From the NCBI GenBank assembly GCA_934202095.1, contig CAKPXN010000009.1:1-41124 (forward strand): a DNA stretch of 41,124 bases, given 5' to 3'. The notes beneath the pieces were generated by a model. It did no database searches. It saw nothing but the letters and a program-made list of their open reading frames with translations, and had not been told where the DNA came from. Each line of letters begins with the position of its first letter. Position 1 is the first letter of the stretch. The translations under genes were made by a program, and so were the position numbers. The DNA comes from an uncultured Veillonella sp. (GTDB lineage Bacteria; Bacillota; Negativicutes; Veillonellales; Veillonellaceae). Shown here piece by piece: positions 33,353 to 41,124 of this stretch.

Positions 33353-36300
33353 ATGAAGCCATTTGTACATTTACATAGTCATACGGAATTTAGTTTATTG
33401 GACGGCATTAGCCGTTTGCCGGATATGGTGCGCCGCGCGAAGGAATTGGAACAACCAGCCCTTGCCATTACGGACCATGGCAATATGTATGCGGCTATCT
33501 ATTTTTATAAGGAATGTGTGGCACAAGGCATTAAACCGATTATTGGGTGTGAAGTGTATGTCACAGAAGGTAGCCGCTTAGATAAGCAAGAAGGGCGTAG
33601 CCGTGAACGACTTAAGCATTTGATTTTATTGGCTGAAACGATGGAAGGGTATCGAAACCTTGTTAAAATCGTATCGAAGGCCTCTACGGAAGGCTTTAAT
33701 TATAAGCCCCGTGCTGACCATGATTTGTTGCGCCAATACAGCAAGGACATTATTGCTCTTAGTGCGTGTATTCAAGGGGAAGTACCTCAATATATTCTGC
33801 AAGATAATATGGACGGGGCTCGCCGAGCTGTTGAGTGGTATATTGAAACCTTCGGTAAAGACAATTTCTTTTTAGAAATTCAAAATCATGGTTTACCTGA
33901 AGAGTTACGTGCTCAGCAAGTGCTATGCCAATTAGCTGACGAATATGGCCTAGGCATCGTAGCATCCAATGATTTCCACTATGTTATGAAAGACGACGCT
34001 GATGCTCAGGATATCCGCGTTTGTATTCAAACGGGCCGACGTCGTGCCGAAGTAGATCGTTTGAAATTCCCTAATGATGAGTTCTATCTCAAATCTGGGG
34101 ACGAGATGGCGGAGCTCTTTGGACACATCCCTGGAGCATTAGAAAATACAGTAAAGATTGCAGACCGATGTAATGTAGAATTTAATTTTAATGAACACCA
34201 TTTGCCGCACTTTGATGTGCCTGAGGGCGAAACGTCTAAAACTTATTTACGTAAGGTCTGTGAACGAGAAATACCTCGTTTATATGGCGATACATCTGAT
34301 GAGCTTAAAAAACGCCTCGACTACGAACTCGATGTTATCGGAACGATGGGCTTTGAAGACTATTTCCTCATCGTATGGGACTATGTGCGTTACGCGCGAG
34401 AACACGATATCCTTGTAGGCCCAGGTCGTGGTTCTGCAGCTGGTTCTGTAGTAGCTTATTTATTAGGTATTACCGGCCTTGACCCATTACAATACGATTT
34501 GCTCTTTGAACGATTCCTCAATCCAGAACGGGTTAGCATGCCTGATATCGATATCGACTTCTGCTATGAAAAGCGGGGCGAAGCTATCGATTATGTAACG
34601 CGGAAATATGGACAGGCTCGCGTATCCCAAATCATCACTTTTGGTACGGAAGCGGCTCGCGCCGTTATTCGCGACGTAGGTCGCGTGCTCGACTTACCAT
34701 TAGCTGAGGTCAATCGCATTGCGAAGATGATTCCTAATGAATTGGGCATCACCTTAGAAAAGGCCTTAAAGGGTAAAGATTTAAAAGCCTTATATGATAC
34801 AGACCCTAATGTAAAAGAATTATTTGATTTTGGTCAAAAACTAGAAGGTATTGCTCGTAACTCATCTACCCATGCAGCGGGTGTCGTAATTTCTGCGGAC
34901 CCTCTAGATGACCATGTACCTGTACAAAATTCTAATGAAGAGGGCTTTGTCACTCAATATGATAAGGATAATATCGAAGAATTGGGCCTGCTAAAAATGG
35001 ACTTTTTGGGCCTCCGTACATTGACCGTTATGGGGGATGCCCTTAAACTCATCAAGGCTAACCGAGGTATTGATCTCGACTTAGATGTCATTCCATTAGA
35101 TGATAAAGAGGCTTGTGATCTCCTTACCAAGGGCGATACATCTGGTGTATTCCAGCTCGAATCCGATGGGATTACCAAGCTCGTTATGGATTTGAAACCG
35201 GAGCATTTTGAGGATTTAATCCCTCTCGTTGCACTCTATCGCCCAGGTCCTTTGGGATCTGGCATGGTGGCGGATTTTATTGACCGTCGTCACGGTAAAA
35301 AAGAGGTGACCTATTTACATCCGATTTTGGAACCTATCTTGAAAGATACGTTTGGCGTTATTCTCTACCAAGAACAGGTTATGCAAATTGCATCTGCCAT
35401 GGGTGGGTTCTCCCTTGGTCAAGCGGATTTGATGCGCCGTGCGATGGGGAAGAAAAAGGAATCCGTCCTCAAGGCGCAACGTGAATCCTTTATACAAGGT
35501 TCTATCAATAATGGTATCGAAGAGTCCATTGCAAACGAAGTGTTTGACTTGCTCGTTTACTTCGCCGGCTATGGCTTTAATAAATCTCATAGTGCGGCCT
35601 ATGCGTATATTGCGTACCAAACGGCATATCTCAAGGCCCACTACTTCCCAGAATTTATGGCCGCTACCATGACCAGCTTTATGCAAAATATGGATAAGCT
35701 CACATACTATATCAATGCTTGTAAAAAACATAATGTGCAGGTCCTCGGTCCCGATGTAAACCATTCCTTGCGTAGCTTTGCCGTACAAGGTAATGCCATT
35801 CGCTTTGGTCTTGGGGGAATCAAGAATGTAGGGGATAATGCTATTGATCGACTCATTACAGAGCGTGAGACCAATGGTCTCTATACGAGTATTACCGATT
35901 TTTGTCGTCGCGTAGATAGCAAGGTCGTTAATAAACGGTTGCTTGAAAGTTTAATCCGCTGCGGTGCCATGGACGGATTTGAGGAAAACCGCAATCAGTT
36001 ATTGCACATGTATGAAAGTGCACAGGCTGTAGGGGCTAAGCAGCAAAAGGATGCTGCCATGGGGACTATGAGTCTTTTTGGTGAAAGCACGGATGACGTC
36101 GATATGATTCCAGTACCGAATTTACCTGATTTATCGGAAGATGATAAATTGAAGGATGAAAAGGACTACACAGGATTCTATATTACGGGCCATCCATTGC
36201 AAGGCTATAACAAGGAACTGAAAGGCCTCTTTGAATTAGGTCAACTCCTTGAAAACCCAGAGCGTTTTGATGGTCAAACGATTACCTTTGGCGGTCTCAT

Positions 36301-36760
36301 TGCTGAAAGAGGGGATAGACCTACAAAACGGGGCGATGTCATGAGTATTCTGCGCATCGAAGATTACTCTGGTTCGGCTCAAGTGGTGGCATTTCCGAAG
36401 GTATTTGCTCAGAGCCAACAATTTTTGGCTGTCGATATGGTTGTTAAGGTGCGAGGCCGTGTTGATGCGGATGAAAAGGGTGTACAGATTATTGCGGACC
36501 GCATTGCACCATTAAAGATAAATTACAACAATGCACGACAAATCGCTATCCATATTCGAGGTGCCTATGATACGCCAGAGAATAGTAATGCGTTGAAGGA
36601 AATACTTTCACAAGCAGAAGGGCAAGTCCCGACAGCATTATATTTACACAAACAACGAAAACGAATTAATTTATCACCTCAATTATGCTTTGCACCGACA
36701 GATGAGATTATCGCACGCATTGAAGCGGTGTTAGGTGAAGGTGCCGTAGAGGTACAATAG
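33353..36760 (+). CDS. dnaE: DNA polymerase III alpha subunit DnaE
   Basis: The 1135-residue replicative polymerase begins with a PHP domain (HLHSHTEFSLLDG at about 5-17). The palm follows, with catalytic D398 and D400 in MPDIDIDF and the finger/thumb marks RPGPLGSGM and GYGFNKSHSAAYAYIAYQTA. A helix-hairpin-helix and a C-terminal OB fold (QTITFGGLIAERGDRPTKRG) complete it. AGGAGG precedes the ATG. The length is typical of DnaE and it is distinct from PolC, which carries an inserted exonuclease domain not seen here. Confidence 0.97.
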   Translation: MKPFVHLHSHTEFSLLDGISRLPDMVRRAKELEQPALAITDHGNMYAAIYFYKECVAQGIKPIIGCEVYVTEGSRLDKQEGRSRERLKHLILLAETMEGYRNLVKIVSKASTEGFNYKPRADHDLLRQYSKDIIALSACIQGEVPQYILQDNMDGARRAVEWYIETFGKDNFFLEIQNHGLPEELRAQQVLCQLADEYGLGIVASNDFHYVMKDDADAQDIRVCIQTGRRRAEVDRLKFPNDEFYLKSGDEMAELFGHIPGALENTVKIADRCNVEFNFNEHHLPHFDVPEGETSKTYLRKVCEREIPRLYGDTSDELKKRLDYELDVIGTMGFEDYFLIVWDYVRYAREHDILVGPGRGSAAGSVVAYLLGITGLDPLQYDLLFERFLNPERVSMPDIDIDFCYEKRGEAIDYVTRKYGQARVSQIITFGTEAARAVIRDVGRVLDLPLAEVNRIAKMIPNELGITLEKALKGKDLKALYDTDPNVKELFDFGQKLEGIARNSSTHAAGVVISADPLDDHVPVQNSNEEGFVTQYDKDNIEELGLLKMDFLGLRTLTVMGDALKLIKANRGIDLDLDVIPLDDKEACDLLTKGDTSGVFQLESDGITKLVMDLKPEHFEDLIPLVALYRPGPLGSGMVADFIDRRHGKKEVTYLHPILEPILKDTFGVILYQEQVMQIASAMGGFSLGQADLMRRAMGKKKESVLKAQRESFIQGSINNGIEESIANEVFDLLVYFAGYGFNKSHSAAYAYIAYQTAYLKAHYFPEFMAATMTSFMQNMDKLTYYINACKKHNVQVLGPDVNHSLRSFAVQGNAIRFGLGGIKNVGDNAIDRLITERETNGLYTSITDFCRRVDSKVVNKRLLESLIRCGAMDGFEENRNQLLHMYESAQAVGAKQQKDAAMGTMSLFGESTDDVDMIPVPNLPDLSEDDKLKDEKDYTGFYITGHPLQGYNKELKGLFELGQLLENPERFDGQTITFGGLIAERGDRPTKRGDVMSILRIEDYSGSAQVVAFPKVFAQSQQFLAVDMVVKVRGRVDADEKGVQIIADRIAPLKINYNNARQIAIHIRGAYDTPENSNALKEILSQAEGQVPTALYLHKQRKRINLSPQLCFAPTDEIIARIEAVLGEGAVEVQ

Positions 36761-36818
36761 GGCGTGTGTAGATAGAGCATATGCAATAGATTTATATCGA
36801 AATATGTAAATTTGATAT

Positions 36819-36848
36819 TAGTCAAAGCTCAATGGGGACAGGTATAAT
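36819..36848 (+). promoter_or_regulatory. Promoter of pyk
   Basis: TATAAT at 36843-36848 with TAGTCA at 36819-36824 (18-base spacer) lies 43 bases before the ATG at 36892. Confidence 0.45.
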
Positions 36849-36891
36849 TAAATTTGTAGATATATTAAATAAAATCCCTTTAGGAGGATAT

Positions 36892-38640
36892 ATGAAACGT
36901 ACAAAAATCGTATGTACCGTAGGTCCGGGCACGGATAAATTCGGTATTTTAGAAGATATGATGCGCGCCGGTATGAATGTGGCTCGTTTTAACTTCTCTC
37001 ATGGTTCGCATGAAGAGCAAGCGGAGCGCATGCAAATGGTGCGTGATGCAGCGATGATTGTCAACAAACCAATCGCATTATTGCTGGATACAAAAGGCCC
37101 TGAGGTTCGTCTGGGACTATTTAAAGAAGGTAAGGTGTTCCTCGAAGCAGGTCAACAATTTACATTGACTACAGATGATGTAGAAGGCACGTCAGAGATT
37201 AGTACTGTAAACCATAAAGGTTTAGTGGGCGATGTGCACGTTGGCGATACGGTTCTCTTAGCTGATGGCCTCGTTAGATTGACCATCGATGCCATTGAAG
37301 GTAATAAGATTATTACGACTGTTCAAAACAGCGGTGAAATCGGCAATCGTAAACGGGTGGCCGTGCCAGGTGTAGCGCTTAGCTTGCCACCTGTATCCGA
37401 GCAAGATGAATTAGATTTGCGTTTTGGCTGTCAACAAGGCGTGGACTTTGTGGCCGCATCCTTTATGCAACGCGCTAAGGACGTGGTGGCCATTCGTCGC
37501 ATCTTGGAATCTGAACAAAAGGATATTAAGATTATCGCTAAAATTGAAAATGCAGAAGGGGTCAATAATATTGATGAAATCCTCGATGTAGCAGATGGTC
37601 TTATGATTGCTCGTGGTGATTTGGGCGTAGAAATTCCTGCCGAAGAAGTACCGGTATTGCAAAAGATGATGATTGAAAAATGTAATCGTCTTGGTAAACC
37701 TGTTATTACGGCTACGCAAATGTTGGAATCTATGATTCAAAACCCTCGTCCAACTCGTGCCGAAGCGAGTGACGTGGCAAATGCAATCTTAGATGGCACC
37801 GATGCTATTATGTTGTCTGGCGAGACGGCTAATGGTTCATACCCGGTAGAAGCTGTTACGACCATGACACGTATTGCAGAGGTAACAGAGCAATCTGTTA
37901 TTTATGATCATAAGAGTAGAACGCAGGAAAGCGATGATGTGACGACTACTGATGCGGTGTGTCTTGCTAGCGTTCGCGTTGCTAGTGATCTAGGTGCGGC
38001 GGCTATTTTGACATGTACCGAATCTGGTCATACTGCAATTAGTGTGGCTCGTCACCGTCCGGATTGCAAAATTATCGCTATTACACCACATGATGAAACG
38101 ATTCGCCGCATGCAATTGTGCTGGGGTGTTGAGGCTATCAAGGGGAGCGAAAATATTAATTCTGATGAAATGGTAAAACAAGCGATTACCGGTGCTCTTG
38201 GGGCAAATGCCATCAACTCTGGTGATCTAGTTGTCGTTACGGCCGGCGTACCTTCTGGTTCTACAGGTACTACAAACATGATTCGTGTCCATATTGCAGG
38301 CAAGGTATTGTTATCTGGCAATGGCATTTTGCGTAAATCCGCTATGGGTCGCGTATTTATTGCGGCTAATCATAAGAATGATTATGAAAGCTTCCAATCC
38401 GGCGATATCCTCGTAGTAGGGACTATGGAACCAGAATTGATGAATATTGCTAAACGCGCTGGCGGTATTATTTCTGTTGAAGATGGATATACATCGGATA
38501 GCGCTATAGCGGGGATTACTTATGGTATTCCAGTTATCTTAGGTGCTAAAGATGCTCATGACGTATTGCTTGAAGGTGCAGAAGTAACCATTGATGGGGA
38601 ACGAGGCAAGGTCTTTGCAGGCATTGCAAATGCAAGATAA
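36892..38640 (+). CDS. pyk: Pyruvate kinase with C-terminal PEP-utiliser-like domain
   Basis: The ATG at 36892 follows AGGAGG and gives 582 residues starting MKRTKIVCTVGPG; the frame is open further upstream but not conserved. It converts PEP and ADP to pyruvate and ATP. The catalytic K217 lies in IIAKIENAEGV. The family signature stretch around residues 282-320 (ATQMLESM, MLSGETANGSYP) is intact. The last ~90 residues (DILVVGTMEPELMNIAKRAG, then GIPVILG) are the extra domain found in Bacillus-type pyruvate kinases. Confidence 0.96.
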   Translation: MKRTKIVCTVGPGTDKFGILEDMMRAGMNVARFNFSHGSHEEQAERMQMVRDAAMIVNKPIALLLDTKGPEVRLGLFKEGKVFLEAGQQFTLTTDDVEGTSEISTVNHKGLVGDVHVGDTVLLADGLVRLTIDAIEGNKIITTVQNSGEIGNRKRVAVPGVALSLPPVSEQDELDLRFGCQQGVDFVAASFMQRAKDVVAIRRILESEQKDIKIIAKIENAEGVNNIDEILDVADGLMIARGDLGVEIPAEEVPVLQKMMIEKCNRLGKPVITATQMLESMIQNPRPTRAEASDVANAILDGTDAIMLSGETANGSYPVEAVTTMTRIAEVTEQSVIYDHKSRTQESDDVTTTDAVCLASVRVASDLGAAAILTCTESGHTAISVARHRPDCKIIAITPHDETIRRMQLCWGVEAIKGSENINSDEMVKQAITGALGANAINSGDLVVVTAGVPSGSTGTTNMIRVHIAGKVLLSGNGILRKSAMGRVFIAANHKNDYESFQSGDILVVGTMEPELMNIAKRAGGIISVEDGYTSDSAIAGITYGIPVILGAKDAHDVLLEGAEVTIDGERGKVFAGIANAR

Positions 38641-38704
38641 TTTAGTGGCCGTATTTAGATATAGTAATATAATAAACCTACAATATAGGCGTTAAATAAT
38701 AGAA

Positions 38705-38723
38705 AATCTAGCCATCATAGATT
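38705..38723. repeat. Inverted repeat before the LysR gene
   Basis: AATCTA and TAGATT flank a 7-base centre, 32 bases before the LysR-type start codon. The position suits autoregulation. A possible -10 (TATAAT, 38668-38673) lies upstream without a clear -35. Confidence 0.4.
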
Positions 38724-38754
38724 AGATAGGTTAATTAGAAGAAGGAGTACGACT

Positions 38755-39666
38755 ATGGATGATAAAGAATGGCGTACCTTTGTAACCGTTGTGGATGAAG
38801 GTAATATAACAAAGGCTGCTGAAAAACTATTTGTTTCACAGCCGGCTTTGAGCTATCGACTGCGTCATTTAGAGGATAGCGTAGGGTACTCCTTGCTGCT
38901 TCGTACCACAGAAGGTATTACATTAACACCGCAAGGCGAGATTTACTATGACTATTGTAAACGTATGTTGCATGATAGAGAATCTTTAGAACATGCGTTA
39001 ATATCCTCTACTGGTAAGATTCAAGGGACATTAAAAATTGCATCGTCTATCAATTTTGCGGACTATGAATTGCCGCAATTATTGCAGTCCTTTAGAGAAC
39101 AATATCCAGATGTGCACATACAAGTGAAAACAGCTTTTAGTCATCAGGTAGTGAAGATGTTTAATACTGGTGACTGTATGGTTGCCTTTGCGCGCGGCGG
39201 CTATGAAGTATCCGGTACCTCGGAATTACTATTAGAAGAACCATATTGCTTGGTATACAAAGAGCTAGTACCACCAGAATCGTTAGAAAAAGTACCTTTC
39301 ATTAGGTACCAAACAGATGCATCGGTCTCAAATATTATTGAAAACTGGTGTGCCGAGCATTTTGAAGAACCTCCTATTGTGGCCATGGACGTCAATTCTA
39401 TGAGTACGTGCCGTCACTTTGTGCGGGCTGGTCTTGGGTGGTCTATTTTGACCTATATGGGCCTTGGATCCTGTAAGGATAAAGACATTTATGTAAGTCC
39501 ATTGCGCAGTAAGGACGGCAATTATATTACGCGTGATACCAATATGGTGTACGCTAAAGGTGCTACTAATCTGATTGCGGTAAAAACATTTATAGAATAT
39601 GTACGTAATTACTATAAAGAACATACCGTAGTGGATGACAGTATTTTTAGAGAATATAAAGCATAA
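38755..39666 (+). CDS. LysR-family transcriptional regulator
   Basis: The 303-residue protein has the LysR winged helix-turn-helix (residues about 4-62, with NITKAAEKLFVSQPALSYRL). The usual two-lobed effector-binding domain follows (about 90-295, for example GTLKIASSINFADYELPQLL). GAAGGAG precedes the ATG. It is followed in the same direction by a DASS-family anion transporter 350 bases away, so it probably senses and controls uptake of an organic acid. The ligand cannot be read from sequence. Confidence 0.92.
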   Translation: MDDKEWRTFVTVVDEGNITKAAEKLFVSQPALSYRLRHLEDSVGYSLLLRTTEGITLTPQGEIYYDYCKRMLHDRESLEHALISSTGKIQGTLKIASSINFADYELPQLLQSFREQYPDVHIQVKTAFSHQVVKMFNTGDCMVAFARGGYEVSGTSELLLEEPYCLVYKELVPPESLEKVPFIRYQTDASVSNIIENWCAEHFEEPPIVAMDVNSMSTCRHFVRAGLGWSILTYMGLGSCKDKDIYVSPLRSKDGNYITRDTNMVYAKGATNLIAVKTFIEYVRNYYKEHTVVDDSIFREYKA

Positions 39667-39743
39667 TCTGTTATGCTATTTCTGTATTGGTAAATTTTAA
39701 TATAATGAGCCATACTATAGATGTATGAGTACGTAAAGCATGT

Positions 39744-39788
39744 AAGTGCATGTATATATCCATTTTGGGTGTATGCATGCACTTTTTT
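39744..39788 (+). terminator. Rho-independent terminator after the LysR gene
   Basis: A stem of about 18 pairs including several G-T pairs (39744-39761 with 39767-39784) and a 5-base loop leads into six Ts (39783-39788). Confidence 0.88.
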
Positions 39789-39806
39789 CATTTTACTAGG
39801 TAAAAC

Positions 39807-39823
39807 TATGCCAAAAATGCATA
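39807..39823. promoter_or_regulatory. LysR-box-like inverted repeat upstream of the transporter
   Basis: TATGC and GCATA flank CAAAAAT. It lies about 55 bases before the likely -35 of the transporter promoter, a common position for a LysR recognition site. Confidence 0.4.
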
Positions 39824-39878
39824 AAAGGTATGAATGGTAGGTATAAAAGTTTTTATGGCCCCTATAAAGGTAATCTAT

Positions 39879-39907
39879 TTTTCATTACAATTTTGAGCAA
39901 TTATAAT
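39879..39907 (+). promoter_or_regulatory. Promoter of the DASS transporter gene
   Basis: TTTTCA (39879-39884) and TATAAT (39902-39907) are 17 bases apart. The leader would be about 100 bases long; I see no recognised riboswitch in it. The rest of the 350-base gap (39667-40016) holds the LysR terminator and the inverted repeat. Confidence 0.55.
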
Positions 39908-40016
39908 GAGTGTAGACAATAACTCCTAGAGTTCAATAGATGATAGTCGCGTGTCACGAATTTCTGGGGTAGTGTTAGGATGATTACATGCCTATGTTTT
40001 TAAGAAAGGAAGAAAC

Positions 40017-41124
40017 ATGGAAAAATTCTTAAAACTAGCACTTATTGTGCTAATCCCTGTTGTCCTCTGGTTTACAACTCCACCAGATGGGCTCACTGAT
40101 ACGGCGTGGCGCCTCTTAGGCTTCTACATTGCAGGTATCGTAGGTTTGATTTTAAAACCATACCCAATTCAAATTATTTTATTAGCTGTATTATCTGCAT
40201 CTGCATTATTCTTAGACAATGCAAAAGATATCTTGGTAGGTTATGGCTCCACTGCATTGTGGATGATCATCGCTGCATTCTCCTTGAGCGTAGCGTTTGG
40301 TAAAACTGGTCTTGGTCACCGCGTTGCATACCATTTGATTAACGCATTCGGTTCTACTGTATTACGTCTTGGTTATGTAACAGCACTTCTTGATTTAGTA
40401 TTATCTCCAGCAACACCTTCTAACACAGCACGTGCGGCTGGTATCGTATATCCAATCAATTTATCCATCGCTGAATCTATCGGTTCTTATCCTGGCGATA
40501 CTGCTAAACGCGGTGGTTCCTTCATCTTGATGAATGGTTATTTCGTAACAAAAATTACATCCTTCATGTTCTTAACAGCTATGGCTCCTAACGTGTTGGC
40601 TTTAGACTTTGTTACAAAAATTACTGGTCTTAACATGACTTGGGCTGAGTGGGCTTTAGCTTTGGCTCTTCCTGGTCTAGTAATGTTGATCTTCGTACCA
40701 CTTGTAGGTTACTGGATCGACCGTCCTGAAGCAGTAAAAATTGACAATAAAAAATTGGCTGCTGATGGTCTTGCTAAATTAGGACCTATGAAAATGTCTG
40801 AAAAGATCTTGGCTGTTGTATTTATTCTTGCTCTTATCGGTTGGGCATTACCTTCCATCGGATTTGACTTGAGCCCAACAGCAGTAGCATTAGTAGCTAT
40901 GACTATTGTGTTCTTCGCTGGTATCATCACTTGGGATGACATGGTTCAAACTAAAGCTGTTTGGAACACATTCATCTGGTTCGGTGCTATCCTTGGTTTA
41001 TCCACTGCTTTAACAAAAGCTAAATTCTTCGCTTGGCTTGCCGCATATATGCAAGCAAACTTGGCACTCGATGTATCTCCACTCGTAGTTGTATTGATTC
41101 TTTCTGCTATTAGCGTAGTCATTC
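40017..41124 (+). CDS. DASS/SLC13-family anion transporter (partial, cut by window end)
   Basis: The frame is open from ATG 40017, behind AAGAAAGGA, to the last base, giving about 369 residues of an expected ~470-500. It is rich in membrane segments (for example LALIVLIPVVLWF, IIAAFSLSVAFGKTGLG). It carries the family motif LSPATPSNTARAAGIVYPI, close to the citrate/tartrate/2-oxoglutarate antiporters of the CitT/TtdT type. It should move di- or tricarboxylates across the inner membrane, probably under the LysR regulator upstream. The exact substrate is open; malate, succinate or citrate would suit a Veillonella-like metabolism. Confidence 0.9.
   Translation, partial: MEKFLKLALIVLIPVVLWFTTPPDGLTDTAWRLLGFYIAGIVGLILKPYPIQIILLAVLSASALFLDNAKDILVGYGSTALWMIIAAFSLSVAFGKTGLGHRVAYHLINAFGSTVLRLGYVTALLDLVLSPATPSNTARAAGIVYPINLSIAESIGSYPGDTAKRGGSFILMNGYFVTKITSFMFLTAMAPNVLALDFVTKITGLNMTWAEWALALALPGLVMLIFVPLVGYWIDRPEAVKIDNKKLAADGLAKLGPMKMSEKILAVVFILALIGWALPSIGFDLSPTAVALVAMTIVFFAGIITWDDMVQTKAVWNTFIWFGAILGLSTALTKAKFFAWLAAYMQANLALDVSPLVVVLILSAISVVI

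Noticed and set aside
36832..36891. Longer N-terminus for pyruvate kinase
   Set aside because: It would include the promoter -10 and the AGGAGG site; the ATG at 36892 matches the family start.
1..41124. tRNA, rRNA, insertion sequences or prophage genes
   Set aside because: No cloverleaf, rRNA-like stretch, transposase, integrase or terminal inverted repeats of an element were recognised on either strand.

Overview
The window looks like chromosomal DNA of a Veillonella-like Negativicute, a Firmicute-lineage bacterium with an outer membrane. Two gene sets support this. The first is a Firmicute-type cell-division cluster (ylmD, ylmE, sepF, proC, ylmH). The second is a very large YadA-like trimeric autotransporter adhesin with an extended signal peptide, which needs an outer membrane. 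The DNA is AT-rich, and every sizeable gene lies on the + strand. The genus is inferred from this gene set and codon use; no database search was run.

Layout. (1) 1-7.1 kb, core: the tail of an unknown gene, a DUF3290/DUF421 membrane pair, a B12-binding radical SAM protein, then pgeF/ylmD, ylmE, sepF, proC and ylmH, ending in a strong terminator. (2) 7.1-14.4 kb: a compact tetrapyrrole operon (precorrin-2 dehydrogenase, hemA, hemC, a cobA-hemD fusion, hemB, hemL) followed by an XRE-type regulator. The enzymes run from glutamyl-tRNA to precorrin-2/sirohydrochlorin, with no protoheme branch in the window, so corrinoid or siroheme is the likely product. A perfect 16-bp inverted repeat sits just before the first gene. 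(3) 14.4-17.5 kb, accessory: a membrane protein convergent with a 41-codon proline-rich small gene, a 52-bp decayed copy of a sigma-like gene, and an AAA-ATPase/Toprim-like pair resembling RloA/RloB or AbiL phage-defence modules. (4) 17.6-19.2 kb: a sigma-70-like factor and a protein whose layout recalls the competence regulator ComK. (5) 19.2-29.3 kb: the 2978-residue adhesin, then a small secreted protein. A run of ten Gs directly follows a TTGAC box in the adhesin's promoter region, which suggests phase variation. The adhesin stalk carries 1.46-kb in-frame tandem repeats, including 566 bp of perfect identity. (6) 29.4-32.5 kb, accessory: a three-gene operon of an sce7726-like PD-(D/E)xK protein, an sce7725/beta-family-like protein and a zinc-ribbon RES-domain protein, closed by two tandem terminators. 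This is the best candidate here for a little-described defence system. (7) 32.6-41.1 kb, core: a YgjP-like metalloprotease, dnaE, pyk, a LysR regulator and the start of a DASS-family anion transporter cut by the window end.

The core genes are cell division, tetrapyrrole supply, replication and glycolysis. The accessory genes are two putative defence cassettes, possible competence regulators and a variable adhesin, and they are interleaved within 14-32 kb. That stretch therefore looks like a hot spot for strain-to-strain variation.
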